A DNA stretch of 64,000 bases from Methyloversatilis sp. XJ19-49. Lineage in GTDB: Bacteria; Pseudomonadota; Gammaproteobacteria; Burkholderiales; Rhodocyclaceae. Numbering within the stretch: position 1 is the first letter of the stretch; each line of letters opens with the position of its first letter. Location: positions 371,429 to 435,428 of the forward strand of contig NZ_JANINI010000001.1 in assembly GCF_024580145.1 (NCBI RefSeq), given 5' to 3'. Shown piece by piece: positions 1 through 9,054 of the stretch. Below the pieces are notes generated by a model. That model did not search any database. It worked only from the letters and a program-made list of their open reading frames with translations, and was not told the DNA's origin. The position numbers were made by a program, and so were the translations under genes.

Positions 1-63
1 GGCGGCCTCGCCGCGATCGGCGCGTTGATCAACGATCATCGCGGCATCAATCGCGGCAAGGCC

Positions 64-159
64 GCCGCTCCCTCAGCCGCTCCCTCAGCCGCTCCCTCAG
101 TGGCTCCCTCAATGGCTCCCACAGCCACTCCCACAACCGCTCCCACAGCGACTCCCGCC
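64..159. repeat. 12-bp tandem repeat, eight degenerate copies
   Basis: Eight head-to-tail 12-mers of the form GCCGCTCCCTCA, the first three identical and later ones drifting (CTCA becoming CACA). A plus-strand frame is open from base 1 through the repeat to 324 and would read as A-P-S-A tetrapeptides after a hydrophobic stretch (GGLAAIGALI), so this may be the low-complexity C-terminus of an upstream gene entering from the left. It would overlap the convergent permease gene by about 140 bases, so the coding status is uncertain. Confidence 0.6.
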
Positions 160-181
160 GCGGCGGGCGCCTCCATTCACT

Positions 182-1309
182 TCAGCCCTGTGCCGCGATG
201 CTGCGCCGGAACATCAGCAGCGACGCGACGAAGAAGGCGGCGGCGATGGCGGCCATCGCCAGCAGGCTGGGCCACACCACGTCCAGACCGGCGCCGCGGT
301 AGAGCACCGCCTGGGCCAGGCTGACGAAATGCGTGGTGGGGGCGAACAGCATGATGTTCTGCACCGCCTCCGGCATGCTTTCGCGCGGTGTCATGCCGCC
401 CGAGAGCAGTTCCAGCGGCAGCACCACGAGAATCATCATCAGGCCGAGCTGAGGCATGTTGCGCGACAGCGTGCCGATGAAGATGCCGAGCGAGGTGGTG
501 GCCAGAAGCTGTACCAGCGTGCCGGCCATGAACAGCGGAATCGAACCGGCGATCGGCACGTCGAGCACCCGGCCGACCACGAAATACAGCGACAGTCCGA
601 CCGCGATCCACACCACCAGCGCCATCGACCACACCTTGGCCAGCATGATTTCGAAGGCGCCGAGCGGCATCACCAGCAGGTGTTCCAGCGTGCCGTGCTC
701 GCGCTCGCGGATCAGCGCCGCGCCGGTCAGGATGACCGACAGCATGGTCACGTTGTTGATGATTTCCATCACGCTGCCGAACCATGAACTGGTCATGTTC
801 GGATTGAACATGACCGTCGGCGCCAGCGTGATCGGCGCTGCCGCCTCGCTGCGCCGGTGCTGCACGAACTCGCCCACTTCGCCCAGCACGATGTTCTGGA
901 TGTAGCCGGCGCCGATGAAGGCCTGGCTGACGCGCATCGCATCGATGTTCACCTGGATCACCGGCTGCTGCCCGGCGAGCACGTCGCGCTCGAAATCGGG
1001 CGGGATGTTCAGCACGAAGGTGTAGATGCCGGCATCCAGCCCGGCGTCGACCTGTGATTCCGTGATCATGTCAGGCGGCTTGAAGTACGGCCCGTAGAAC
1101 GACCCTGCGATGCGCGACGAAAGCACCGACTGGTCTTCGTCGACGATGGCGATCGGCGCGTTGTGCAACTCCTGCGAGGTCGCCGTCGACGCCGTGTAGA
1201 TGCCGCCGCTGAACGCCCACACGATCATGATCAGCAGCACCTTGTCGTTCCACAGGCTCAGCAGTTCCTTCATGCCGAGTCGCCAGGCATTGAGCAGGCG
1301 CACCTTCAT
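182..1309 (-). CDS. ABC-2 type transporter permease (YhhJ-like)
   Basis: Membrane permease at the end of a three-gene export operon made of an HlyD adaptor, a double-ABC fusion and this permease. The 375-residue product has one N-terminal membrane segment (around residues 22-42), a large extracytoplasmic domain to about residue 190, then several hydrophobic segments in the C-terminal half. The ABC-2 hallmark EREHGTLEHLLVMPL lies near the first of these. The ATG at 1309 overlaps the stop of the upstream gene in a TGATG junction, so translation is coupled; a longer in-frame extension upstream is only a shadow of the rbbA-like gene. The substrate cannot be read from sequence; small-molecule efflux is what the family suggests. 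Confidence 0.88.
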   Translation of the reverse strand: MKVRLLNAWRLGMKELLSLWNDKVLLIMIVWAFSGGIYTASTATSQELHNAPIAIVDEDQSVLSSRIAGSFYGPYFKPPDMITESQVDAGLDAGIYTFVLNIPPDFERDVLAGQQPVIQVNIDAMRVSQAFIGAGYIQNIVLGEVGEFVQHRRSEAAAPITLAPTVMFNPNMTSSWFGSVMEIINNVTMLSVILTGAALIREREHGTLEHLLVMPLGAFEIMLAKVWSMALVVWIAVGLSLYFVVGRVLDVPIAGSIPLFMAGTLVQLLATTSLGIFIGTLSRNMPQLGLMMILVVLPLELLSGGMTPRESMPEAVQNIMLFAPTTHFVSLAQAVLYRGAGLDVVWPSLLAMAAIAAAFFVASLLMFRRSIAAQG

Positions 1310-4032
1310 CACCGCTCCTGCTTCTTCAGCAGCAGCACGCTGAGCAGCGTCAGCACCGGCACGAAGGCGAGCATCGCGAGAAAGTCCATGTAGACCTCGC
1401 GCAGGCCGAGCGCCTTGGTGAACAGGCCGCGACTGATGTTCAGGAAGTAGGTCGCCGGAAAGAAGGTGCCTATCGTGCGCCCTGCCCCTTCCAGCGACGA
1501 CACCGGATGGGTGAGGCCGGAGAAGGTGACGGTGGCGAGCATGGTGACCACGGCGGTGGCGGCCAGCGCGGCGATCTGCGTGCGCGCGAAGGACGACATC
1601 AGCAGGCCGATGCCGGTGGTCGTCGTCACGAATATGAGCGCCGCCAGGCTCAGCGTGACCAGGCTGCCCTTGAGCGGCACCCCGAACACGTACACGGCCA
1701 GCGCGACCAGCCCGTAGAAGCTGATCATGCTGACGCCGATGTAGGGCAGTTGCTTGCCGAGCAGGAATTCCAGCCGGGTCACCGGCGTGGCGTACAGATT
1801 GGTGATCGACCCCAGCTCTTTCTCGCGCACCACGCCGACCGCCATCAGGATGGCCGGAATGAAGGTGAGCAGCAGCGGAATCACCGCCGGCACCATGGCA
1901 TAGACGCTCTTGAAGTCCTGGTTGTAGCGGTAGCGCATGTCGAGCCGCGCCGGCGCCTCCTGCACCGCGCCGACCTGCCGGCGGGCCGCCTGCTGCAGGA
2001 AGTCGGCATGCAGGCCCTGCACGTAGCCCAGCGTCGTTTCGGCACGGAACGGCATGGCGCCATCGACCCAGACACCGATTTCCACCGCCTGTCCGCGGCG
2101 CAGGTCGCGTCCGAAATCGGGCGGGATTTCGAGCGCCACGCTCAGTTCGCCGGCCTTCATGCGCTGGTCGAGTTCGGCGCTGCCGGCCAGCGGCGGCTGT
2201 TCGAGGAAGTAGCGCGAGCCGGCCATGTTTTCCACATAGGCACGGCTTTCCGGCGACTGGTCGCGGTCGAGCACGGCGAATTTCAGGTCCTCGACATCCA
2301 TCGAAATGCCGTAGCCGAGTATCAGCACGAGAATGACCGAGCCGAGCAGCGCGAACGTGAGCCGCACCGGATCGCGCACCACTTCCAGCCACTCGCGGCG
2401 CGCGTAGGCGAACAGGCGCATCAGGCTGAAGGCGCGGCGTTCGGTGCCCGCCGCGCGGGCGGCGACGGCCTCGCCCGCCGCTGCGGCAGGCCGGTCCGCC
2501 TCGCCGGTGGCTTCTTCGAGACAGGCGATGAAGGCGTCTTCGAGCGACGCCGCATGGCGCTCGGCGATCAGTGCCGCCGGGCTGCCGCTGGCCAGCACGC
2601 GGCCGGCATGCATCAGCGATATCCGGTCGCAGCGTTCGCCTTCGTTCATGAAGTGGGTCGACACGAAGATGGTCACGCCGTCCTTGCGCGACAGATCGAT
2701 CAGCAGGCGCCAGAAACCGTCGCGGGCGACCGGATCGACACCCGAGGTCGGTTCGTCGAGGATGAGCATTTCCGGCTTGTGGATGACCGCGACCGCCAGC
2801 GACAGGCGCTGGCGGATGCCCAGCGGCAGGCCGGCGGCCTGCGCGTCGACGTAGCCCGCCAGTCCGAAGCGATCGACCATTTCCTGCACGCGCGGCGCCA
2901 CGTCCGCCGCCGGCAGGTGGAACAGCTGGGCGTGCAGCACCAGGTTCTGGCGCACGCTCAGTTCGCCGTACAGCGAAAAGCCCTGGGTCATGAAGCCGAC
3001 GCGGCGGCGCGTGTCGAGATCGCCGGCATCGACTTCATGGCCGAACAGCAGCGCCCTGCCCGAGGTGGGCGGCAACAGCCCGGTGAGCATTTTCATGGTC
3101 GTCGTCTTGCCGCAGCCGTTCGACCCGAGGAAGCCGAAGATTTCCCCGCGACCGATTTCGAAATCGACATGATCGACCGCAGTGAAATCGCCGAACTGCA
3201 TGGTGAGCCCTTCGGCGACGATGGCCGGGCCGTCGCCCTGCACGACGCGCGGCGGCACGACCAGCGCGGCGTGGCCGCGGCGTTTGTCCGGCGGCAGCAG
3301 TTCGATGAAGGCGGCGTCGAGATCCGTCGTGCCGGTGCGCGCCAGCAGGTCGGCCGGACTGCCGGTGGCCAGCACGCGGCCGTCGTCCATCGCCACCAGC
3401 CAGTCGAAGCGCTCCGCCTCGGCCATGTAGGCGCTGGACACCAGCACGCTCATGCCCGGACGACGCGCGCGCATGCGGTCGATCAGTTGCCAGAACTGGC
3501 GGCGCGACAGCGGATCGACGCCGGTGGTCGGCTCGTCGAGTATCAGCAGGTCGGGGTCGTGGATCAGCGCGCAGCACAGGCCGAGCTTCTGCTTCATGCC
3601 GCCGGACAGCTTGCCCGCCGGCCGGTCGCGGAAGGGCGTGAGCCCGGTGCTGTCGAGCAGTTCGGCGATGCGCGTCGCGCGTTCGTCCGATGACTGGCCG
3701 AACAGGCGGCCGAAGAAGTCGACGTTTTCGAACACCGACAGCGTCATGTAGAGGTTCTTGCCCAGCCCCTGCGGCATGTAGGCGATGCGCGGGCATACCG
3801 CTTCCCGATGAGCGCGGCTGCCCATGTCGCCGCCCAGCGTTTCGACCGTGCCCTGCTGGATCACGCGCACGCCGGCGACCAGCGCCATCAGGCTGGACTT
3901 GCCGACGCCGTCCGGTCCGATCAGGCCGACCATGCAGGCCGACGGAATGTCCAGATCGATCGCGTCGAGCGCCACCGTATCGCCATAGCGCAGGCCCACG
4001 CCGGCCAGCCGGGCGACGCCGGTTCCGGTCAT
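1309..4032 (-). CDS. RbbA-like ABC transporter: two ATPase domains fused to an ABC-2 permease
   Basis: A 907-residue fusion of two ABC ATPase domains and one membrane domain, the architecture of E. coli RbbA (YhiH). The first Walker A is GPDGVGKS (residues 39-46), with signature LSGGMKQK and Walker [14 protein letters not shown]. The second has Walker A GSNGCGKT, a degenerate signature LPLGIRQRL and Walker [14 protein letters not shown]. From about residue 540 there is an ABC-2 permease with one N-terminal helix, an external domain and a C-terminal helix bundle. The chosen ATG overlaps the hlyD-like stop by ATGA; an in-frame ATG 15 codons earlier lacks that coupling. Known family: RbbA was first described as ribosome-associated, but the neighbours here argue for export. 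Confidence 0.9.
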   Translation of the reverse strand: MTGTGVARLAGVGLRYGDTVALDAIDLDIPSACMVGLIGPDGVGKSSLMALVAGVRVIQQGTVETLGGDMGSRAHREAVCPRIAYMPQGLGKNLYMTLSVFENVDFFGRLFGQSSDERATRIAELLDSTGLTPFRDRPAGKLSGGMKQKLGLCCALIHDPDLLILDEPTTGVDPLSRRQFWQLIDRMRARRPGMSVLVSSAYMAEAERFDWLVAMDDGRVLATGSPADLLARTGTTDLDAAFIELLPPDKRRGHAALVVPPRVVQGDGPAIVAEGLTMQFGDFTAVDHVDFEIGRGEIFGFLGSNGCGKTTTMKMLTGLLPPTSGRALLFGHEVDAGDLDTRRRVGFMTQGFSLYGELSVRQNLVLHAQLFHLPAADVAPRVQEMVDRFGLAGYVDAQAAGLPLGIRQRLSLAVAVIHKPEMLILDEPTSGVDPVARDGFWRLLIDLSRKDGVTIFVSTHFMNEGERCDRISLMHAGRVLASGSPAALIAERHAASLEDAFIACLEEATGEADRPAAAAGEAVAARAAGTERRAFSLMRLFAYARREWLEVVRDPVRLTFALLGSVILVLILGYGISMDVEDLKFAVLDRDQSPESRAYVENMAGSRYFLEQPPLAGSAELDQRMKAGELSVALEIPPDFGRDLRRGQAVEIGVWVDGAMPFRAETTLGYVQGLHADFLQQAARRQVGAVQEAPARLDMRYRYNQDFKSVYAMVPAVIPLLLTFIPAILMAVGVVREKELGSITNLYATPVTRLEFLLGKQLPYIGVSMISFYGLVALAVYVFGVPLKGSLVTLSLAALIFVTTTTGIGLLMSSFARTQIAALAATAVVTMLATVTFSGLTHPVSSLEGAGRTIGTFFPATYFLNISRGLFTKALGLREVYMDFLAMLAFVPVLTLLSVLLLKKQER

Positions 4033-5114
4033 GGCTGAACGGGCAAGGTCACCGGGGGCGGCACCGTCGCCGGCCACGGCGCATCGGCGTCCAGCCTCAC
4101 CCAGGCCACGCCGGGCAGACCGGTCTTGACCTGCTTGGCGTACGCCCGAAGCAGTTCGGGCGGAATCTTCACGCGCACGCGGAACATCAGCTTTTCGCGC
4201 TCGGTGCGCGTCTCCACCGACTTCGGCGTGAATTGCGCCTGCGGCGACACGAAGCTCACGCTGGCCGGAATCGAAATGTCGGGCCGCACGTCGAGCACGA
4301 TGCGCGCCTCGCTGCCGATCGCCACGCGCCCGGCCTGCGAAGTCGGCAGGAACAGCGTCAGGTAGACGTCGGTGATGTCGAGCAGCGTCAGCACCTTGCC
4401 ACCGGCGGGCAGCACCTCGCCCGGCTCGGCGAGCCGGTACAGCACGCGGCCATCGGCCGGCGCGACCAGCACCGCGTCCTGCAGGTCCACGCGCATGCGC
4501 TCGACCCGCGCCTGCGCGGCCTCGACCGCCGCCGCCGCCTGCGCCACCGCCGCACGGGCCACCTCGATCGACGACTGCGCGCCCTGCAACTGCGACACAG
4601 CGGCTCGCGTCACTTCTTGCGCCGTCTGTTTCGCGGTGCGGTCGACGTCGAGCTTCTGCGCAGAAATGAACCCCTTGTCGACCAGCTGCTGCGTGCGTTC
4701 GATGTCCTTTTCGGCCAGCGCCATCTGGCCCTGCCGCTGCGCCACCACCGCGCCGGCGGTGGCGACGTCGCTGCGCCGCTGGGCGACCGCCGCGATCGCC
4801 GCCACATGCGCCGCCTTCGCCTGCGCGACCTGGGCTTCGGCCATGTGCAGTTCCGCCTCGAGTGCGCGCACATCCATGCCGGCAAGGGTCTGCCCGGCGC
4901 TCACATCATCGCCTTCGCGCACCGTCACGCTGGCCAGGCGCCCGCCCGTCTTGCTGGCGACATCGATTTCGGTCGCTTCGATGCGACCGTTGCCCGAGGC
5001 GAAGGCGTCGATCGGCGGTGGCGACTGGAAGTGCTTCCACGCGAAGAAGGCTGCGATGGCCAGCAGCACGATGGCGATCGGCACAAGCCAGGGGCGTGAA
5101 CGGGGTTCTGACAT
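4029..5114 (-). CDS. HlyD-family periplasmic adaptor (YhiI-like)
   Basis: First gene of the export operon. The 361-residue protein has a single N-terminal membrane anchor ([18 protein letters not shown], residues 9-26), followed by the biotinyl-lipoyl half motif ([18 protein letters not shown]), a long alanine/glutamine-rich coiled-coil hairpin (about residues 85-225), and the returning half motif ([19 protein letters not shown]). These are the marks of a membrane fusion protein that bridges an inner-membrane ABC transporter to an outer-membrane channel. No TolC-like gene is present here, so a channel encoded elsewhere would be needed. The stop overlaps the start of the rbbA-like gene. Confidence 0.92.
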   Translation of the reverse strand: MSEPRSRPWLVPIAIVLLAIAAFFAWKHFQSPPPIDAFASGNGRIEATEIDVASKTGGRLASVTVREGDDVSAGQTLAGMDVRALEAELHMAEAQVAQAKAAHVAAIAAVAQRRSDVATAGAVVAQRQGQMALAEKDIERTQQLVDKGFISAQKLDVDRTAKQTAQEVTRAAVSQLQGAQSSIEVARAAVAQAAAAVEAAQARVERMRVDLQDAVLVAPADGRVLYRLAEPGEVLPAGGKVLTLLDITDVYLTLFLPTSQAGRVAIGSEARIVLDVRPDISIPASVSFVSPQAQFTPKSVETRTEREKLMFRVRVKIPPELLRAYAKQVKTGLPGVAWVRLDADAPWPATVPPPVTLPVQP

Positions 5115-5238
5115 TCGGGCGGTCCGGAAACAAGCGAGGGATCAATACAGGCGGCCGGCGTACGGCCTCGCCGCCCATAGTGCGCGTCTCCGACGCGCGT
5201 GTATTGACCTTCGGCAAGCCGGCGCGACGAATCGGGCG

Positions 5239-5661
5239 TCAGCCCGGCAGCGACAGCACGAACAACAGGATGATGAGCAGCGGGTAAGGGAAGGCCACCG
5301 TCGGCTTCAGCGCACTCTTCGCGTACTCCATCAACAGCCCCGCCGCGCCCGGGCGCGTCGCCTGCCACTCGGTGTGCAACTGGCAGGCCGCGTACTCCGA
5401 CGCCCCGTCGGCGATGAGCGTTTCCACTTTCAGCAATCGCTGACCCAGGCGCCCCTGCACCGTGCGCAGCATCGCTTCGATCACCCAGACGATGACCATC
5501 AGCGGCGCCGCCAGTTCGAACGGAAAACCGAACAGCGCGGCACCCGCGGTCAGCGCCACCGCCACGACCTTGATCCCGACCGCGCAACGCTCATGGCGCT
5601 CGTGGTCCTGCTGCAGCGTGGACCATTCGGTCTGGAGGGGTGACAAGGTGGAAGCGTTCAT
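5239..5661 (-). CDS. Small conserved-looking membrane protein, unknown function
   Basis: I do not recognise the family. The 140-residue product, using the internal ATG at 5661, begins with a hydrophilic segment rich in Q/E/H/R, then a hydrophobic stretch of about 30 residues (around 30-62, long enough for one or two passes), a soluble middle, and a C-terminal membrane segment (PYPLLIILLFVLSLPG) ending at the stop. An in-frame ATG 25 codons further upstream exists but lies in sequence of lower coding quality. It is oriented like the export operon and lies 124 bases upstream of it, so co-transcription is possible. Confidence 0.6.
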   Translation of the reverse strand: MNASTLSPLQTEWSTLQQDHERHERCAVGIKVVAVALTAGAALFGFPFELAAPLMVIVWVIEAMLRTVQGRLGQRLLKVETLIADGASEYAACQLHTEWQATRPGAAGLLMEYAKSALKPTVAFPYPLLIILLFVLSLPG

Positions 5662-6022
5662 ATGTGCGGCGGCGAGACCGGAAAGAAGCAGGAAAGGCCG
5701 CAATCTATCCGCTGACAGCGCGGCATGCCGAGGCATGCGTCAAGCTTCTGCTTCGAAAAGCAGCGAAGCATGTGACTACCATGGCCACGGCCCCCTACCC
5801 TGGCCGCACAGGTGCGAAAGGGAGAAGTCGCCCGAAAGACCGTGCGCAGTGGTGCGCACCCAACCGCCTCACCACTCGGATGAATGACTGATGGAACAGA
5901 CACTGTGGACATGCTCCACTTGCCTGACATATAAGGGGTGAGGTTTTTTGTGTTCGTTTTAAAGGTAGTTGTCCGGCACACTACGCCCCAACCAACTGAA
6001 AACAAACGAAGTCCCCCATGAG
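5662..6022. other. Non-coding stretch at the left edge of the cassette island
   Basis: No convincing gene on either strand. Composition shifts from GC-rich host sequence on the left to AT-rich runs near 5930-5970 on the right, marking the transition into the foreign island. No integrase gene or recognisable att core is visible before position 6023. Confidence 0.5.
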
Positions 6023-6090
6023 AATCCTTTGTGTTTATCCGGCACCGTCCATAGTTATGGCGCAAAACTGCGCCCGAAACACAGTTAGCC
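6023..6090 (+). other. Decayed attC-like recombination site
   Basis: The 3-prime end carries the integron core GTTAGCC (6084-6090), directly abutting the ATG of the next gene. Upstream, nested complementary arms can fold: TGTGTTT (6030-6036) with AAACACA (6077-6083), and a perfect hairpin GGCGCA (6059-6064) / TGCGCC (6069-6074). The expected left core RYYYAAC is not preserved where it should lie, so this is read as a degenerated attC or an attI-like boundary. Confidence 0.45.
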
Positions 6091-6459
6091 ATGGCAATCC
6101 TGCGCTCTGCCGTCCCCTTCTTTGCTGAGACGGAACCACGCGCCCTGTCCGAGGCTGAGCGCTCGGTTGTCGAACGCCTAGCTACTTCTCTCGACGAAAG
6201 GTACAAATCCCAATTGCCGAGCCTTGTCGTAGTCGGGCGTTGCGGTTGTGGGCGGTGCCCGACAATCTTCTTTCGTCCGCACACCGAAGGCGTTCGAGAG
6301 CGCGATCTCGTCTCGTTTTCCGGGCGAGATTCGACTGGTGGCCTTGTGGCCGCGGTACTGCTTGAGAACCAAGGCACCTTGTCGCAACTGGAGTTTTACT
6401 CCATTGATGGGCACGACCCATGGTTCATTCCGGAGGCAAAGTCACTTGCGCCGTATTAG
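6091..6459 (+). CDS. Hypothetical cassette protein (122 aa) with a CGCGxCP motif
   Basis: A small soluble protein whose ATG begins immediately after an integron-type GTTAGCC core, as in gene cassettes with almost no 5-prime leader. Notable features are a VGRCGCGRCPTIFF motif (about residues 48-61), suggesting a metal or iron-sulfur site, and a tidy C-terminal strand-rich segment (QLEFYSIDGHDPWFIPE). No function is assigned. Composition is intermediate between host and the AT-rich gene that follows. It ends 10 bases before the next attC-like site, the usual cassette spacing. Confidence 0.7.
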   Translation: MAILRSAVPFFAETEPRALSEAERSVVERLATSLDERYKSQLPSLVVVGRCGCGRCPTIFFRPHTEGVRERDLVSFSGRDSTGGLVAAVLLENQGTLSQLEFYSIDGHDPWFIPEAKSLAPY

Positions 6460-6468
6460 CAAAGCCAT

Positions 6469-6534
6469 GGCTAACCCTGCAGTCGAGCGGACCTGCGCGA
6501 AAAGCCGCGCAGGCCGCTCACTTCCACGTTAGAT
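6469..6534 (+). other. attC-like site (integron cassette recombination site)
   Basis: Left core GGCTAAC (6469-6475) and right core GTTAGAT (6528-6534) flank a near-perfect fold: GAGCGG (6485-6490) pairs with CCGCTC (6514-6519), and CCTGCGCG (6492-6499) pairs with CGCGCAGG (6506-6513), leaving A6491 as a single extrahelical base and a 6-base loop. A conserved core pair plus an imperfect hairpin with an extrahelical base is the signature by which IntI recognises the folded bottom strand. Confidence 0.8.
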
Positions 6535-6549
6535 TTTCACAAGATACGT

Positions 6550-7896
6550 ATGTACAACTTACTCGTCACGTCCGCTCAAGATGCTTGGGATTCACCGTTC
6601 TATCAATTCGACAGAAGCCGGTTCTTAGAGTACACAACTGAAAAAATCGTATCTGCTTACAAAGGCCTTAGCGAAAAGCAAATTGAATCAATCAAAAGCC
6701 TTCCATGCCTATTTGCGTATGAAGGTTACATGGGCGGCGTAAAAATTGGAAAGATAACCTCAATCAAAGAGCGTGGCAGGGGCATCCTGATTGAGTATGA
6801 ATTTTTTACACTACCGGATTCAATTGACCCAAGCAAACTAGAGGAAATATCGCCACTTCTTGATATCCGAGAGTGGGAAATGAATCGAACGCACTGGGCA
6901 ATAAAAGAAGAGAATCTTTTCGATCGACTCAAGGCCGCTGGAGTTATTGATCGCGATTTTCAGGAGTGGCAGCCAAAGCCCTCCCCTGCGGGAAGGCATA
7001 GCGACTCTAAAGCACAATCCTCTCGCGTCACAACGGTTCAAGGATTCATTGGGAAAGTTCTATCCGAAAAGGCCAAGGATGGAATCGAAGTCTTCTACAG
7101 GGGGCACTCTGACAAGAAAAAATATATGCTCGAACCGTCTTTGTTTCGAAAGGACGAAAGTGGGAACTATATGTATCTACACAACGAGCACATACTTTAC
7201 AGGGAGCTCATAATATCCAATTCTATGGATTTCTCGGCTGATGACTACACCCTTGATAGATTAGTGCGTATGCAGCATTACTCGCTGCCCACGCGACTTT
7301 TGGATATCACTTCAAATCCACTCATCGCACTCTACTTTGCATGCAAATCAAAATTTGGCAAAAGAGTGGATGGAAAATATATAGACGAGGAGGAAGGAGA
7401 GGTAATTTTATTCACACTGAAGCGAGATCAGGTGAAATATTTCGACTCGGATACCGCGAGTTGCATAGCAAATTTAGCAAGGTTGCCGAAGTCTGAAAAA
7501 AATAATATAGACACGTCGATCACAGACGAGAGCAAATTCAATGAGCAACCCGCCATCAAACGGCTCACTCACTTTATTCGTGAAGAAAAGCCATTTTTTG
7601 AACAAAAAATTATCCCTGCGCACCTGCAAAAGATAATTTGCGTTAAGAGCAAAAAGAGCAACGACCGAATTCACTCGCAATCCGGTGCATTTCTTCTTTT
7701 TGGCCTTGATGCAATTCTGGATGAGAAAGGTACGCCGGAAATTAATGTTTCTCGAATTTCTGTTACCAACAAGGTGGCCATCTTGGAGGAGCTTGACTTG
7801 CTGAACATAAATGAGAGCACAGTATTCCCATACATCGAGAACTCAGCAAAATATGTTGCGCAGAGATATGCTTTCCATCCGCCAGAAAAAATCTAA
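6550..7896 (+). CDS. FRG-domain protein in an integron-like cassette
   Basis: A 448-residue protein, clearly AT-richer than the flanking host genes, lying between two attC-like sites. The centre carries an FRG domain (around residues 175-260), with YRGHSDKKKYMLEPSLFR and then MQHYSLPTRLLDITSNPL followed by IALYFACKSKF, which match the FRG hallmark of an Arg-Gly pair and a TRLLD segment. The N-terminal 140 residues form a separate domain (LPCLFAYEGYMGGVKIG) that I cannot name. FRG domains occur in phage-defence and toxin-like contexts, but their activity is not established here. A defensive role is inference from the family and the mobile setting. Confidence 0.85.
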   Translation: MYNLLVTSAQDAWDSPFYQFDRSRFLEYTTEKIVSAYKGLSEKQIESIKSLPCLFAYEGYMGGVKIGKITSIKERGRGILIEYEFFTLPDSIDPSKLEEISPLLDIREWEMNRTHWAIKEENLFDRLKAAGVIDRDFQEWQPKPSPAGRHSDSKAQSSRVTTVQGFIGKVLSEKAKDGIEVFYRGHSDKKKYMLEPSLFRKDESGNYMYLHNEHILYRELIISNSMDFSADDYTLDRLVRMQHYSLPTRLLDITSNPLIALYFACKSKFGKRVDGKYIDEEEGEVILFTLKRDQVKYFDSDTASCIANLARLPKSEKNNIDTSITDESKFNEQPAIKRLTHFIREEKPFFEQKIIPAHLQKIICVKSKKSNDRIHSQSGAFLLFGLDAILDEKGTPEINVSRISVTNKVAILEELDLLNINESTVFPYIENSAKYVAQRYAFHPPEKI

Positions 7897-7907
7897 CTGT
7901 TTGGTCA

Positions 7908-7986
7908 GGCTGACGCCAAGAGCTGCGCTTTGGGTTCCCTCCAGTCGCTTTGCTCCTTGCGGCGCAGCTTACCGCTGGCGTTAGCC
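7908..7986 (+). other. attC-like site (integron cassette recombination site)
   Basis: Outer arms GGCTGACGCCA (7908-7918) and TGGCGTTAGCC (7976-7986) are complementary over 11 bases with one G-T wobble, and contain the GTTAGCC core. Inner arms AGCTGCGC (7921-7928) and GCGCAGCT (7962-7969) pair perfectly, with asymmetric unpaired spacers (2 versus 6 bases) between the stems and a 33-base loop. This is the classic imperfect palindrome of an attC site. Confidence 0.82.
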
Positions 7987-8003
7987 CGCAACAGGAACAC
8001 ACA

Positions 8004-8885
8004 ATGAGCGCTGAACAGCACCCAGAAAAAGTGCAACAGGAAATCCAATATCAATCCGTTTCGGATTTCCTCGAGTCCTGTCCACCAAACCAACTAACAC
8101 ATATCTCGGATCTGTCCGAGTACAAACATGTGTCGAACGTTGGATATACGGATGTAATGCGAACGCCGGAAATCCAATTGCATTGCGGAAGCGATTCATG
8201 CAACGGCGTCCGCTTTTTCCGTTGCGCTTCCGGGTACGGAAAACGTCTGAAAGAGGACTTCGAATTTATCTATGTCACGTATCGTTGCTCGAACTGCCAA
8301 GATAACGAGAAAACCTTCGCACTCGCGGTAAAGCTCGACGAAGATGCTAAGCCGACAGGAGAGTTGTGCAAATTCGGAGAACTACCACCGTTTGGCCCGC
8401 CCACCCCTCCCAAGCTCATCAAGCTTATCGGCCCCGATAGAGACGACTTCCTCAAGGGGCGCAGGTGTGAGAACCAAGGTTTAGGTATAGGCGCCTTCAT
8501 TTACTACAGACGGGTGGTCGAAAATCAGAAGAATCGAATTTTGACTGAGATTGTAAAAGTGTCTGAGAAACTCTCAGCGCCTGCCGAAAAGATCGCAACA
8601 CTCAAGAAGGCGATTGAGGAAACACAATTTAGCAATGCCCTCAATATGGCAAAAGACGTCATTCCTGAGAGCCTATTGATTAACGGCCACAGCCCGATTC
8701 AGTTACTCCATAGTGCATTGAGTGAGGGCGTCCACGCGCTTTCAGATGAGCAATGCCTCGAGTTGGCGGGCAGCATTCGTATAGTTCTGAGCGAGCTTTC
8801 TGAACGACTGTCTCAGGCGCTGAAAGACGAAGCCGAATTGGCCAAGGCATTATCGACACTTATGAACTTTAAGAAAGAAAAATGA
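8004..8885 (+). CDS. Hypothetical cassette protein with zinc-ribbon-like cysteines
   Basis: The third gene of the cassette run, 293 residues from the ATG at 8004; a longer in-frame start at 7950 would lie inside the attC-like site and is rejected. The N-terminal half contains a four-cysteine pattern (CGSDSCNGVRFFRC and YRCSNCQ, residues about 60-115), followed by GLGIGAFIYYRRVVENQKN. That order, a Cys pair then an alpha-helical RR-x-x-E segment, resembles DUF4145-type proteins, but the match is only by eye. The C-terminal third is helical and charged. No attC follows; the gene runs directly into the palindromic repeat region. Confidence 0.72.
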   Translation: MSAEQHPEKVQQEIQYQSVSDFLESCPPNQLTHISDLSEYKHVSNVGYTDVMRTPEIQLHCGSDSCNGVRFFRCASGYGKRLKEDFEFIYVTYRCSNCQDNEKTFALAVKLDEDAKPTGELCKFGELPPFGPPTPPKLIKLIGPDRDDFLKGRRCENQGLGIGAFIYYRRVVENQKNRILTEIVKVSEKLSAPAEKIATLKKAIEETQFSNALNMAKDVIPESLLINGHSPIQLLHSALSEGVHALSDEQCLELAGSIRIVLSELSERLSQALKDEAELAKALSTLMNFKKEK

Positions 8886-8886
8886 C

Positions 8887-8946
8887 AATAGGGGACAGAC
8901 CACGAATAACATCTTAGTTTTCAAAATCGTGGTCTGTCCCCGATTG
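8887..8946. repeat. ATAGGGGACAGACCACG repeat, inverted pair 1
   Basis: A forward copy (8887-8904) faces an inverted copy (8928-8946) across a 23-base AT-rich spacer, forming a long potential hairpin immediately after the stop codon of the preceding gene. The same 17-mer recurs through to 10.1 kb. The hairpin may also serve as a transcription stop. Confidence 0.85.
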
Positions 8947-9024
8947 TCCGCGATTGTCCGTGGCATCCTGCTTGGAGAGCCGGAAAAGTCAATCATCAAG
9001 CGGCTTGAGAATGAAGGCTGGTGA
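8941..9024 (+). pseudogene. Possible C-terminal gene remnant
   Basis: A plus-strand frame beginning inside the palindrome reads IVRGILLGEPEKSIIKRLENEGW then a TGA at 9022-9024 and looks like genuine protein sequence with no start. I do not recognise the family. It most likely represents the 3-prime end of a gene whose front was removed when the repeat element inserted or recombined. Confidence 0.35.
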
Positions 9025-9054
9025 GAGGTGGAAAACATAAACAAAAACAGAAAA

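Noticed and set aside
1507-3693. A 728-codon open frame on the plus strand opposite the ABC fusion gene
   Set aside because: It is the GC-rich antisense shadow of rbbA-like coding sequence; the product is Arg/His/Gln-rich with no domain, while the minus strand encodes clear ATPase motifs.
5142-5207. Inverted repeat TCAATACA / TGTATTGA upstream of the hlyD-like gene
   Set aside because: Only 8 bp with a 50-base gap; compatible with chance or an operator, but nothing decides it.
5662-6022. A search for an integron integrase beside the cassette cluster
   Set aside because: No tyrosine recombinase frame on either strand; the cluster is reported as lacking an integrase.
5658-6377. A 239-codon minus-strand open frame across the left edge of the cassette island
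   Set aside because: It is Arg/Ser-rich, crosses the attC-like site and lies antisense to the first cassette gene.
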